Positions 22,861 through 35,870 of a stretch of 64,000 bases of DNA are shown here, piece after piece. This DNA comes from Plasmopara viticola (Eukaryota > Oomycota > Peronosporomycetes > Peronosporales > Peronosporaceae). The notes beneath the pieces were generated by a model. It made no database searches, was not told the origin of the DNA, and was given only the letters and a program-made list of their open reading frames with translations. Numbering within the stretch: the stretch's first letter is position 1; every line of letters starts with the position of its first letter. The stretch spans positions 1 through 64,000 of the forward strand of contig MBPM02000171.1 in the NCBI GenBank assembly GCA_001695595.3, given 5' to 3'. Both the position numbers and the translations under genes were made by a program.

Positions 22861-25800
22861 TTTCTAGATTACGAAGCCGCTGTGCAATATGAAAGTACCC
22901 TCCTTGTGCTCTATGCGGTGGTGCTGCTCTTATAACACGTAATCTTGCTTCGCTTTTGATTATCTGTAAGTGTTACCAGAATTTTAGCTTCCCAATGACC
23001 ACGGCGGACACAATTGCAACTACGCTAACTACCGCTCGCTCGAAGAAAAAAGAAATATCACGGCAACAATTGCAAAATTTGACAAGGGATATAACAAAAG
23101 TGTCTCAAACGATCAAGTTGAGCTAAAGCATGCCAGAGTCTTCATTCAAGCGATGCGCTTAAAGACACGACGGGATGGAATCACCGCAATTTGTCAGGTC
23201 TACGTGCCTTCCAGATGAATTACTCCGGCTTTTGAACTGTTCACAACTCCATTGGAATCACTAAGTGCCGACATCGACGTCTTGCACGCAGATATGACGG
23301 GACAACAATGGAGTGGCTTACCTGACTACCGGAGATCTAATTTATGTTTCTGGGCAGAATTGAAAACTTCCCATGTTTCCATATATTGAGAGAAATTTGC
23401 GCAAACAACGCCTCTTAATAGCAATATGTACTTTACTTTTGGAAAATCTAAATTCCCGTTGGCTCAAGTCGACGTAGGTGCTATTATCGTTGAAGCACTC
23501 GGTTTAGCCACCGACAAGATTTTGCGGATGGAATGGAAGTTTCGCGACTAAATTTTGCTGATAGACTTACTTTGTATAAAGGGCCTCGCCCGGCCTGCTT
23601 CGCGATCACAATATAGCCTCAAGGCTAAACAATTTTTATCGCAGCATAGTATTCACGAACTATATCGCTCATCAAAGGTCGAATGTGCAAATCATCCCGG
23701 GATATTTCTAGACAAGTAGTCATCTAATCGTTAAAACGCAACTTTGTGAAACCACTAGTGCACACTTATTTTGCTGTACGGCCAGCTTCATATATTGGGT
23801 ATCCTCCATCGAACGGCAGATGGTGCTTGGAACGCGTTTGAATTGACATATGCTACCAGCGTGCTTGGATATCAAATTTTTGACTACACTATAATGCTTA
23901 GAGCTGTCAATACAAGTTCTGATGGCGAACAAATGTCATATAGCCAGCACATGCATAAATGTTTATATCGAGATTGAAGACGCTCGTTACATTTATTACT
24001 ATAAACTTTAGAGTTTTCTTCCGGCACAACGACTCTACGGCCTGAATTTACTGCACAATATGGAATCTACGCAATACACGCGACATTTGCTATCGTGTAC
24101 GTGTAGCTGTGTTCTTCGAGCACTTTGGCTATACAACGCAAGCGTCTTGACTTTAAAGAGTATGTACTTATGCATACACGAATATACACTTTCGACAGTT
24201 TAAAAATCATGCAGAAATAGAAGGCGACCACAAATGTATCCATGTAGCTAATCAAGTGGAGAAAGGCGACAAGGTTTTACTCTTTAACATACACCACTAC
24301 TATGCCAATTTTAATGCAAGCATTTAATTGATTAATGCTACGACAGTGTTGATGAACTCATTAATCATTAATACATCAGCACCGACTATCGATACATACA
24401 GAAATCGAGATACATTTCAAGTGCAATGGATAGTCTGAAAACATCACCACGTATACGATGAAGATCATCCACCCGGTCTGACATTCAATATAGGTGCTTA
24501 AAGAGTGGAACGAGCTTGCTCACCCTTCCTTGAACTTTTAACTGTCACCCAGCTTTTAAAACTTAACGCAGGGCGGGCAAGCTCGTCTTCAGATTATAGA
24601 GGCCTTTCTATAAGTCGAAAAAACGTGTCCGCTGGCCGTGCTACAGATCATTTCTAATTGAAGGTTCATCGTTGCTTACTACAATACAAGTTTGTAGCAA
24701 CTCTATTGACTGCTAGCTCCAGCGCTTAGCAACCACCCTCACATTCGATCGCGCCTGGCAAACTATTTATATGGTATACGACGAAACATGCAGCACGTTT
24801 CTGTTGTCACAAGTCGTATACATTCTAGCATCCTACAATCCAAACACAAGTCCTGGATAAGGTTGAGTGCTTACCCAGTTCCCAACCATGAAACATAGAG
24901 CTTGCGGGATTATTTTTATTAATCCCGACACGCATTCTTTTTGCTTCAGAAGTTATCACACGTCATTCACCGAAGAAATTAACGTCTCGTCCGATTTAGA
25001 TTAGCCGTGAAATCAATTTTCAAGACCAACATGTGCCTCCGCGAACATTTTGGGTGCTCGTGACCCGAGAGACTTGATTTTATCTGCTGTATGCTACGAT
25101 GAGTATCAAAGTGACCCCTTTAAAATTTCAAGCTATCTACACTAAGTGTAGACTCTATTCAGTTTCAGAATATTAAGCCTAAATGCGCATCAGCGGCCAT
25201 CGTCTGAGGTTTGATAGCCCAAACAGCACGCCAACATTCGCTTATGAAGAGAAGGCAACGTGACAGATTAACACTATGTCAACCGTCGGCATAAATCAAA
25301 GATCGTGGGAGCATAACGACAAAATTTCTAGTCACGCAACTTCTACTTCACAGTGTGCAGTAAAAAGATTGCGATATTAAACAGCTAATTCGCCGCGAAA
25401 GATCCAGACGTCTACACTCCGATCTTTATTTGGCATCTAATGATTCATCCCTAACTTTAAGTATTGTATTTCGGCTATTTGCCCCGCTATCGTTACATGT
25501 CTCTTAGGTTGCACGCTAAACAAGGTTGGCAAGGACTCAACAGACTGTTCGAAAACATCGCTTGACCTATGCTGACAAGTTTTGGCGCATCAACTTAAGT
25601 TACTTTTAAACTTGTCTCAGCATCGGTAAGCTCACACATTTCGTCTGAAAGTGTAAGAAAATTTTTATAATCTTATATATCAATAAGTTATAGTAGTCTT
25701 TTTAATTGATATCCATGTATTCACTATATATTTTACTAATTTTTAAGTATCATGAGAATGTAAATTATAGATTAGAAATATTGAGAGAATTCCGATTTTA

Positions 25801-25926
25801 TTTACCAATCATTTAAAAAATTGCCAGGCGTATTAGAGATTCCTTGTAAGAGGCTCTTAACTATAATACTTCGGGCATTTACTATTACATACCTTGCAGA
25901 CACCGTTCGCAACCATCCAGCTAAGC
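22861..25926. other. 3-kb stretch with no recognisable gene
   Basis: AT-rich, stop-dense in all frames. The only feature noted is an imperfect inverted repeat (CGAGCTTGCTCACCC near 24508 and GGGCGGGCAAGCTCG near 24575). The left part may be the 3' portion of the LINE. The last 250 bases (from 25650) are very AT-rich and lead into the promoter of the next gene. Confidence 0.5.
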
Positions 25927-26543
25927 ATGTGGAAACCTGGCGGTGATCGACCGCAAGACAAAGAACCTAACGCCAAGGCAAACAGTCACAAGGATAATGC
26001 AGCTCCAAACAAGAGTGACAGTATGCCAAAATGCCATACGCAGAAGGCGTCAGCTAAGTTGTCGCAAAAGACATTAGCCATGAAGGTCTTTAATTCGACG
26101 CCTCTACCTAACTCACTGTTGAAGTAAATCCCAATGCAATTGTCCTTGTCTCTCTTCTACAGTTCATGCAACGCAAGAAGACGACGGAGGCGCAACGCAT
26201 TGCTGCTGTCAAAGAACAGCATGAGCAGGACACATGGCAAGTAGCACCCGAAGCTGACAACCACGACGCCGACTCTTGCAAGATCATATGCATGCGCGAT
26301 GTACCCGACCCGTCACTGCCGCTGTTGTTCGGTCGTCGCTCATTTAATGGTTTCAATAAGGGCATAGAAGACGAGGTTAAGGAGGCTTCGATGGCGCTAC
26401 GCTTTGCTGCATCCGAGGAAAAAGAGCTTCGTGAGGAAGTCTCGGCTGAAGAGATGACGTCTCGCATGTTGAAATACACGGGGCTTGGTCGTCGCAACAG
26501 CAATGGCGGGCGACAAAAATGCATAAAGCGCCAGCGGAAATAG
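25927..26543 (+). CDS. MPHOSPH6: MPHOSPH6 (MPP6) homologue, nuclear exosome cofactor
   Basis: Exon 1 25927-26085, intron 26086-26162 (77 nt), exon 2 26163-26543; 179 residues. The start ATG reads MWKPGGDRPQDKE. Across the splice the sequence becomes KLSQKTLAMKFMQRKKTTEA, matching the family's N-terminal signature (LSKNLLRMKFMQRG in the human protein). Further on LLFGRRSFNGFNKGIE matches the core LLYGRMSFRGFNP, and the end is basic. Family members bind the MTR4 helicase and the nuclear RNA exosome and act in 3' maturation of 5.8S rRNA. The length is close to the human 160 residues; the N-terminus is a somewhat longer low-complexity tail. The gene ends 69 bp from the stop of the next gene, which runs the other way. 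Confidence 0.92.
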
Positions 26544-26612
26544 AACTGCGTCTCCCTTCGAGTTGTTATTTTAGTGTCCACATTCCCTTTCGAATATTTA
26601 CCTTGAACTTTT

Positions 26613-27423
26613 TCACTCCTCGTCGCTCGCATCTTCATCACTAAAATAATTTGCAGCTTTTCGTCTCGGGCGACAGCGTGCGTATATGGCTGCTGAAGCT
26701 GCGGATACGGACGGTGCAAGCATCGGCGAAGGTGGCGCCTTGGTTGCAGAAGCTCCCGAAGGATACGCCAGTAGCGAGATGGATAGATCATCGTCGTCGG
26801 ACCCTGTAGATGGCGCCCTTCATTCGACTGTTAGACAGAGCTACCTTTTATCATTGAAAGACAACGTACAGCATATTAGAAACGCCCTCATCATTGAAAT
26901 AGTGCGTGCGCTCTTGCAGGTCAAACTTTTTCTTCTTTTTCTTCAACTTTTTCCGGCTACTCTTGCCTCCTGTCGTCATAGGTCGCTCGCGTTTACCCAA
27001 CACGTTGCGAGGGCATTCGTACGATACATGACCCAATTGGCCGCACTCGAAGCAACGCTGGGATGTCGTGAATTTGCGCTTTTTAGCAAATTCGCGCGAG
27101 CGTCCGTTGTCCCGACAAAGAGAAACTGCCAATTTCATCCCTTCAAGCTGCATATTGTCCATATTAGCTACTGCAGTGGCGCAATCCTCGGCTCTCGCAA
27201 ACTGCACGAAGGCCACGCCGCGACTACGACGCGTCTTCTTATCTCGCAACACTAGCACACGCGCCAGCTTTCCAAAGGAAGCAAAGAGTTGCGCGACGTC
27301 ATTGTTGGTGTAGGCATACGGAAGCATCGCGACGTAGGCTGTGCATGCCGATAGACGCGCTGTAGCTGTGGCGGTACTTTCAACTGCGGGGCTATGCATA
27401 CCAAAGCTACCGCTGTACCACAT
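26613..27423 (-). CDS. ZCRB1: ZCRB1 / U11-U12 31K homologue, RRM plus CCHC knuckle
   Basis: Exon 1 27423-26870, intron 26869-26818 (52 nt, donor GTACGT), exon 2 26817-26613; 252 residues. The RRM (about 25-105) has RNP2 AYVAMLPYA and RNP1 SRGVAFVQF, followed by DNGRSREFAKKR and the CCHC knuckle CFECGQLGHVSYEC, a basic KKLKKKKKKF stretch and a C-terminus NYFSDEDASDEE. This order and the tail (STYFSDEEELSD in human ZCRB1) are diagnostic. The protein is part of the U11/U12 di-snRNP, so its presence implies a minor (U12-type) spliceosome. The splice site before the last exon was chosen because it restores the conserved tail in frame. Confidence 0.92.
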
Positions 27424-27482
27424 AACTTCACACTTCTCAGTAAGAATTCATATATATATTTAATTAAGTTCGGGCCTAAAAG

Positions 27483-30126
27483 TTAGCGCAAGCCAAAACC
27501 TTCGGCTTGATTAATCGCTAACAGGAGGCGCTCTTTCAGCTTATCGTGGCTACTATACTCGGGTAGCAGTAGGTGGTTGAAGCTGTTCACGATCGTTTAC
27601 ATCACAAGGTGTTAGCTCTTACCCACTACTCCAGCTTGAAAAGCATGTTGTTCGTACCACGTGTGTGCTGTGGGAAGGCGGTCCGAGTCGGGCCCATTGC
27701 GAGAAATAACAAATACAAGAGTCGATAGTCCGCGAATTGGCACACGATCGCTACCAGTTGCAAAACGCAAGAGCTTCTTCTTATCTTCTAAAGGAAGTGC
27801 GTGCACGATGACCCAAAAAGCTCTGTCATGAGAAGCGTGATACATGTGTTAGACCCTCTCCACATTGACAAGTCTTTGCAGTCACGCACCGAATAATCTC
27901 GCTGTCCTCTGTAAAGCCGTCTTCGTAGTGAGTAGCCTCTTCAAGTGCTTCAAAATCCAAGTCGCTGCTACCGCATATCAGCAGCTGCAACTCTTCCCAC
28001 CGAAACAAACTGAGCACTTCGCGATTACAGACCTGGTGAAAGCCGTGGTGAAAGGCTGCGTATTGTCGAGCTATCGATTTGTTAAGCATGTAATCCACGT
28101 AAAGTGTGACGTATTCTTCGCGATTGTCATTGTTTACAGAAATGGAGCTCCCTCCAGGTTTCAGCTCTACTGTCTTTACTTCGCCAAATACTTCGTACGA
28201 GTACTCGAAATTGCGCTGATAAACTTCCTCCACATTGCCTTGAAAGTTCAACAACTGCCGTAGACCTTGTCCGAGTCCCGGAAGATCTGACTCCAAATCC
28301 TCTAATCCAAGCGCACATCCCATCAATTTCTTGTAAACAACCTGGGGAAAGCTTACGTCCAGAATGACGGCGTTGTAAATGGCAAGGCCAAGCAGTGTGC
28401 CAATGAGTTCGTACTCCATCGTAGCTTCCAACGAATCGCTGTTAAACCACAGAGTGTGTGTCTCAATGTCGTATGTAAACATACCGTACGCTGGATCAAG
28501 TAATTGTCGAATGAGGATTTGAAAAAACTCTTTCTGTACGCCACCCTCATCGATCCCTTCCTCTCCGACAAATTTGACTTTCAGCGGCTTTTTCAGCGTC
28601 TCTGCTGACGTTGACAAGTGCACAATCTGTTGCATTGCGTCCTCCACAATATTCGCACGTCGGACCTTTAACACTAAATAAGGCGAAACCACACCATTCA
28701 TTAGCGATCGAGACAGCACCGCATCTTGCGCACGTGCACGCTGCTCGAGGTCAGAGTCGATTTGCAAGACTTTGCTTTTCGATGCTGCGTCTAAGACAAA
28801 AGGAAAGTCGCAAAACGACATTTCCGATAGCTGGCGTTCGGGCATACATTCTCCTTTTCGATCTGCTATGTTTTGGTCCACCTCTCGCTCCTCAGTCCCA
28901 TTCTCCAACCCGCTCAGCTGGCGCTGCTGCTGCTCTTCACAGTCTATTCGTCGAGCAGCACGTGTGGCAGCACGGCGCTTCTTCCAATAAATAACGGAAC
29001 GCAAATAATCTTGCATGACATCCACCTCCAAATTCACCGCATCGTTGTAAAACTCATTGTATGTGGCAAACGGCTCTGATCCGTTCACTCGTTCTCCATT
29101 CACGACATGAAGCTCGGCAAGAACACCACATGCTGCGTACACAAAGTCCATTTTACGAGAGCCATACAAGCAAATTGTAATCGCTTGCTGGAAAATGTCG
29201 AGTAATCGATGCAGCTCATCCGCTGAGGAAAATGCCATCCACTGTGCACGAATGAGAGCCTTGGCATCCTTCGAAAGGTAGTAAAAGAGTCGGCACAGTC
29301 CACCGACCACGTTTAAATAGTCCGGATCGAGCATAATTGGGTGCTCCAACAATACCAAAAAGAAACGCAGAGCACACGGGGTGTGCCAAGTTGAGCAAAC
29401 ATTCCACGGCTGCGTCACCAGCATCTCCAGTGCATTCCGGAACGTGTTCTGCATCACCTCGTGGTCGTTTCCTGTCATCACCGTACTTAAAAGCGAAAAC
29501 ACTCGCCTCATCTGGTCTCGATCAATGCCCCACCACCGTAAGTTCGGGTCATTCTCAACCTTTTCAGCACTTGTCGTGATAAAAGCAGCACCAAGCGCGT
29601 TTGGATCAGAGAACAGCTGATACACCAGCCTCTTTACCACACGGTAGTCGTCAGTCTCTATTGCAAGCTTTAAAGCATTCTCGAGTTGTGTTCCCATGGA
29701 AGTTGCACCACAAGTGGCGACGGCCCTCGATCCGTCCGTAGAAGTGGTCATAGCATCATAAGACTTTTGAGCAGCCAGAGGTGATCCGGCTGTAATCTTT
29801 AGAGGAGCTGCTGGAGCCCTAGCTTCGATGGTGCTCGAAGTGGACAATTCGGTGGACGTAGAAGCAGGCGATGTCGCCTCCTGAAGCGTCTCCATAACAA
29901 TGTCTTGCTCCTGAGATAAGTGAGACTCGTCCTCCACTTTGACGTTGTCACGGGAGGACATCGCCGCCGAGGGACTGGCCGCTGCAACGCCGCTACCTAT
30001 GAGCTGCTGCATCTCCAGCAGCGCATGAGCCACTGCGTCATTAAGATCTAAGCCTTGCGACAAAAAGCGTGCGTACGATGAATGGAAAATCTTCTCCATT
30101 TGCTCATGTCGCTGCTGCGCATCCAT
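27483..30126 (-). CDS. HECT-type E3 ubiquitin ligase, UBE3A/HECTD2-like
   Basis: Exons 30126-27890, 27822-27658, 27582-27483; introns of 67 and 75 nt; 833 residues. The C-terminal HECT domain (about 480-833) has [58 protein letters not shown] and, across the last intron, [19 protein letters not shown] with the thioester-forming Cys, ending [11 protein letters not shown]. The catalytic Cys codon itself is split by the intron (TG|C). The sequence just before the HECT domain ([14 protein letters not shown]) also matches the UBE3A region. The N-terminus ([20 protein letters not shown]) is helical with Ser/Thr-rich linkers and no AZUL zinc finger. It transfers ubiquitin from E2 to substrates; substrates unknown. 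Confidence 0.93.
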
Positions 30127-32575
30127 CGTCAGCCAACCTGCTTTCTCTTACCCTGTGTCGGCAATCCCCGAATCAGAAATACTGAAATAATAAATAGAAA
30201 TAATAAACATTATCTTTCTTAAGGATAGTTAAACTTCATATTCAACCTGATCAATTAATGTTTGGAATTTATTTAAAAACCCGCAAAAAGGCCTGTTTCA
30301 TAACCCCGAGCTTTTATGTTAAAGAGATGGCTTTTATTTAATAGGAGCTTTAAAAGAAGCCATCACCCATGCCGTTCGAAATGACCGCTGCGAGGGACAA
30401 TAACCAACTTCATTTGGAGATTATAGTTTATACACAATATCTGAATATTTTGTTTAGCAACCCGTCCTATCAAAGTGGTCGCTAGGTAGGAATGCACTGC
30501 TCAGCATATTAAAAGCAAAGACTATTGGTCATTTCCGTTCGGCTTCCGAGCACAGGAAATTGGTAGAAATTATACTCTCATGTCAAGCCGAAGTTTACCC
30601 TTGTAGTGTTGAAAATATCAATGGGCTCAAGATACGCTCGTGGCAGTGAACATAGCATGCAAGCCTCTTAGCGGTGCTCGTCATCAGTATATGTAATACG
30701 TTTATGCTGGGCCCAAATCAAACTAAGAGGAATGCAACCCTCCCAGCTGTGCCGAGGGAGCAAGTAATCACTGAGAGATGCCTGATAAAATACTTGCAGT
30801 GTGTCAAAGATCGTGTGGTTAAAAATAAATTTAAAGCCAAGGCAGTGTGGGTGAGTTCCGATCATTGCACGCGATATGGCGCGTAAATAACTGAATATGA
30901 CGACACTCGCTGCATATCGTGTAGCTTCTAGTCATTGAGTCCAAAGGAAGGCTTTGCAGTCACATGTAGAGATGTACGTTATACACTCGGTAGCGCTCCT
31001 CGTATACAGCGTTCGCTGAATGATAAGGTAGTACGACTGACTATTAGCCAAGGCATTACGGGCAAATCGCCAAACATATACGTGGAGATACATGCTAAGC
31101 TCGAAAGTTCCTAGCATCCATCATTCAATTTATTGTTTCGGATAAAAAAGTTCGGTCCCTTTGAGCCACTCACAAGAGCTCTGACTCATGATTGGCTACA
31201 GGTAGACATTAGATAGTATTTCCGTCATCTGACCAGCATATCATTACGTTTAATATAAGTGAAGCTTCGGTATGTACTTCGGTCACCTATGTATAAAACA
31301 AAAGTCCATGACATCACCCCTGCATACTCCCGTACTGTGAGTGCAGACTGAAATAATATCCGAAAGTGAGACTCGGCGGTGTAGGCGAAGCAATTGAATT
31401 TCAGCGAAGGCTTCTGTGAGATGTAAAATTTCTTTGGACTTGCTTAAAGTTCCAAGCAAAACACCAAAATAGTTCAGTGAGTAGAAGCAAAGTGGCCTCG
31501 GCATCATTGACGACAACGGTAGTCGCAAGCACGACAGCGGTGATGTCGATGCTAACGACGATGAATTGTAAATGGAGCGATCGTGCGCTACAAGCTTCAG
31601 TGTGTCTTCAAGATGAGTGTTGAACAGCGGCATCAAGTCATGGGCTCTTTGCAATATGTTCAGCTAAAATACTTAACTCGGTCAAAATTAACCTTAGACG
31701 ATTTTAGTAGCCGCCCAAGCGGATAATGGATGGCACACCGTACAAAGAGCTTCAGCAACTTTGATGCAATTTCATTTGGCATTAGAATTAGATGCACGTA
31801 GCCGGAAACAGCTTTGTCGAGTGTTTAGATCGTACGCAACGAGAGTCGAGAGAGCGTCAATGTATTTACCGTTGATTGCGGTTTCTTCGATCCCTCCTAA
31901 AAGAAAAGCCTTCTGTAGCTGTGAGACGAATCATGGCTTATGATACCGGAGCTTGAGAATACCGAGCGTTGTTCACAAAAACATGTTCCGATCCATCGGC
32001 GTTTGCTCGTCTTTATTATAGAGCAAGCTTTACCAAAGGAATAAAAACATTTCTAAGTTAGCTTAGCTACATGAAAAAATTGTTAACATGCTCTTTGTAT
32101 AGGTTTGTTTGTGTCCAGCCACTGATCAGAAATTATTCAAAGAGCTTCGTTCAAAACATCGACGAGATTCTTCGATCTCGGTCCGGAAAAGTGGCCTCAG
32201 ATAGACTGTGGTACCGTGATTGATAAAGAGAAGGGTCGGTATATTTTTGCTGTACCTGTATCTAAACACAAACATTATTATGCGACCTAGGAAGACCAAA
32301 TACAAATTTGTCGACACTGGCAACTTATCATTTGTCGCCTGGAATGATATACGCAATTGACCCTTGCGTGTTGATTAGCGTCGTTCAAGCAGCTCACCGT
32401 CTAGCTGGTAGCAAAAGATCTGGTTGCGCAAATTTTGTTTTAGCGTCTTCTTCGCGGTTCACTTAGAGTCTTTAAGGCTTGGCAAAAATATACCAAGCTG
32501 CGTCGATGATAAAATTTGCCACAGACAACAAGATCCTCGTCATATTTGCGCCTGATCACAAACAGAGTCTGCGAT
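30127..32575. other. Gene-free stretch after the HECT promoter
   Basis: 2.4 kb, AT-rich, no supported gene. The first 100 bases are the HECT gene's 5' flank. A 123-codon minus-strand frame (31654-31283) looks random in composition. Confidence 0.45.
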
Positions 32576-32902
32576 CTAGTTTTTAGCGTTTCTAAATTTA
32601 GATGGATGGCAATTTAAATATTGTCGTGGTCTATAATTTGGTCGCTGAGAAAACTCAGCTAGAAGTCTGGTCTTGAGTGTATCAATCAATCGTAATAAAT
32701 AGTACGTCACCAAGCCATGCGCTAGAATAAACAAAAATGTTGTCGCTGAACATAGCAGATCGTGTTCACTGTGAATAGAAATCGTTGGTTTGTCTAAATA
32801 GTGCACACCTCTGTCAACTAAAGGGTTGAGCATAAAAAGCAGTACTTTGTCCTCTATTTGGTAAACCATTTTGGCAAGTTTAATCTGTAGCTCACGGCGC
32901 AC
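32576..32902 (-). pseudogene. Possible Ty3/gypsy integrase C-terminal fragment
   Basis: The 108-codon minus frame contains KLAKMVYQIEDKVLLFMLNP, which resembles the 'Y.vGDkVLLs..nl' motif at the C-terminal end of Ty3/gypsy integrases. Nothing else in the neighbourhood confirms it. Confidence 0.25.
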
Positions 32903-35504
32903 TCTTTGTCTTCGTCATTACGTTGCATGAAAGCAGCAGGTGACAAAGCCACTGGCACCGCAGATGATTAGATTGAGCATCTGGAAATCTGAAAGCGACA
33001 AGTTTAACGCCTCTTTAAGCTTTAACGGTAAGAAATCTCGCTTGGTGCTCATCTTCGATTACTTGGTCCCGACCTTACATCGAGTTGTATTCGATTCAAA
33101 ACCGGCTCTGATGCAAAAAATTGCGTTTTAAGCACGTCATGTCATTCTGTGTGAGAGCTATTAATATGCTATACTCAAAAAGAGCATACCATATATACCA
33201 GTAGTTTCAGTGATAAATCGTTATCAAAGCACAATTGGCGTAAGCGCAGATCTAAGGTAGGTGGGTTTCATATGTGCATGTCCGGCATCCAAAAGTCTGT
33301 TTATATTGCGTCTCTCGTTAGGTTGGCAAATGGTTTACACAAGTATAAAGAGAGCTACGCTTAATTGGCTATAGAGAGCCATGTTTTTAAACGCAGCAGA
33401 CGCGCTTTTCAAAGCTTTGTGGCATCGCGAGTCAATCGTATAGCTAGTTGCTCGGTGTACTAGCTGTATTTAGCGGAACATGGTCGGGTATCATCGCTAT
33501 CTGATAACGGTATCGATCGATTCGAATTAAAGACGTATGGAGGTCAAAAAATGTATTTGCAAAAAAAGGAGTTGGAGACAAAAGTTGACGTCACTAAGCT
33601 TATTGAATGTAAACGTTGCGTGGTCACCTTAACGCAAAAGGTTGAGTTCAGTGCGAAGAAAACCTACCGGCCAAATGATCTGCTTTAATGCAAATTTTAA
33701 AATTCTCGTTGATTGCTTTGACTCGACCTCAAAGAAGGCGTCAAACCATATCTTATACTAAACACGAGATCAATTATAAAACCTATAAAGCTGCGGCAGT
33801 GTCAATCAGTTGCCTTTCAGATCTTCAAAGTATTCCCCATAATTGGTCCAGAATTTGCATTTTTGTGCTAAGATTTGGATTTAGCGACATCTGGCCGCGG
33901 CAGTAACTCTTTGCTATCGACTGCATGTTGGTCATGCACTCTTCATCTAAGAAGCTAATGCTTAAAAGGAGTTCTGGAATGCACATGATTGAAATGGCGT
34001 TTGCGACTTTTAGTGTACATGCGCGCTTTGAACTTCCCCACACGTATCCTTTCGCGTGATCCTTTTACATATCTCAACATATCTATGTGTGCACGAGCAG
34101 TTGTGCCTTTTCTTGTAGCACTGATTGCGCCGTTTCTTTTTCGGCCCGAGTGTGAGCTTGAGCTTGGTGATTGGCTATCGCTGGAAATTTCTCCGCATAT
34201 AAACGGGATATTCTCCTAATCGTGACAATGCGGTACATTGATGATCCGCTCGGACGTCAAGTGAGCACCTCTGCTTGAATGCTGTGGGGAGCCTCAGCTC
34301 AAATACTCTGTTCCTGCTTGCCAAGCTCGCATACATTCGCAATAGAGTATGTGCTTCAACGTTTTATCGTAAAAAGTTCTATGTTCGACCCCTGTTCTGC
34401 AAAGAGAAAGCCACTAATCAGCCGTATACCTTCGCTTTTGGAGTCCTCTCGACTACCCACATTTTTAAGCCCCCTGCTCGACTATTTCTTTGTAGCGCGA
34501 TAGTCCCCGCCGGTGATTTAATCATATTTTACTGCTCCATCGTCGTTCGATGCGAAGGAGTCTTTAAAAAATTGGTGTCGAGGCGGGGTCTTGCTGGCCA
34601 ATGAGTCGTCCAATATCACGGCACAAGCCGAGCAAAGAGGCCATGGCGCTCTTTGCGTGTTGTTGTAGCCTTGTCAATTGGTGACTTGAGGACACTTTCT
34701 TGGTGTAACAAAGAGATATGTAAATCACTTTACTTAGGCTTTCAACAAGAGGGCGCTTTATTGGTCTTGACAGTTATTGACTGGCTGGTACCGTGCTATC
34801 CACAAACCTCAGAAAAGAAAGCAAATGCTCAGACAAGCCGGTCTAGTACTGAAGCTGTCGTTGCTACAAAAGCCATCGAGCTTGTACGCGGGCGACAGCT
34901 CTCGTCGCGGCTCGAGGTATGGCTTATCGTCAAGTCTGACGATGGCTCTACTAAGACCTCAACAAATTGGAGTATTTAGTTTAAACACCGACAAGCACGG
35001 TGTGCAAAGGATTTTTTTGAAGCTTACGATTTTACGAGTACGCGAACCAGTTGTTGTACACTGATAATATGAAGCTAAATGGTAATTGAGTCGCTGCTGA
35101 CAAGGATTGCAACAAAAGAATGTCATAGCGCATCGGGGAAAGATGCTTAGTCTTATGCCGAGAAACATGAGCCTATATCTTGGCCCTTGAGATGACCTAT
35201 TTTTACTTGCAATCCAAGAAGTACATGTGAGATCGTTTGCTTTTACTAGAGTGCTGGCGGCGCATAATAGTGCAGTCACCGGGGCTTACTCGCTGAAAGC
35301 AAGAGGTTTGACATCCAGATCCGACGCAATAACAGATGGATTTGTCGTTAGATTAGACACCGACCGTGGCTTGAGTGGTGCCTCGCTCGAATCAAGGCCG
35401 AAACATATCTCGTTCTAGACTAATGGGATCCGAGTTAATACCGTCAAAGGTTATTATGGTAAGCGAGCAACCACACCTAAATAGTGTCTGCCACTACCAA
35501 GTAT

Positions 35505-35870
35505 TGATAAGAGTTGACGTGCGATAATTAGGTGGTCTAGACGCCCCACTAATCAAAACTCCCATACTGGAGTCGAAGCCAAAAAATGGTCTCAAAAATG
35601 AATCAGTTAACTATCAGCGTATTGCGTTGAAGACATTTTATTCTAGTATATGAATTTTGGTAGCTTGAGTCTTTACCGACGTTGTGGCTCGAGCGATTAA
35701 TTGCTTGACACAAAAAAGGGTTGCCTAATTTGACTCCCATAGGCTCTGTATCAAGGCTGCCGGAGATAGGCCACTGAAAATGGACGAGCAATCGCATTCA
35801 ATTTTTTTACTGCCCTGTCGACCCGCATCCGGACTGAGTGTGTGACTACTTACCGAAAAGGCGCAATGAG
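35505..35870. repeat. Worn dispersed repeat, copy 1
   Basis: Contains GTGCGATAATTAGGTGG and CTAGACGCCCC, and further on GGAGATAGGCCACTG and GGACGAGCAATCGCATTC. The same blocks, in partly different order and with many changes, occur near 37.2 kb and 41.3 kb. Probably LTR-derived. Confidence 0.45.

Noticed and set aside
24505..24595. Imperfect inverted repeat around 24.5 kb
   Set aside because: Arms of about 15 bp with two mismatches and a long loop can arise by chance in this much sequence; no duplicated flanks.
32576..35064. A larger Ty3/gypsy element in the desert
   Set aside because: Only one weak integrase-like motif was found; no RT, RNase H or protease motifs could be confirmed nearby.
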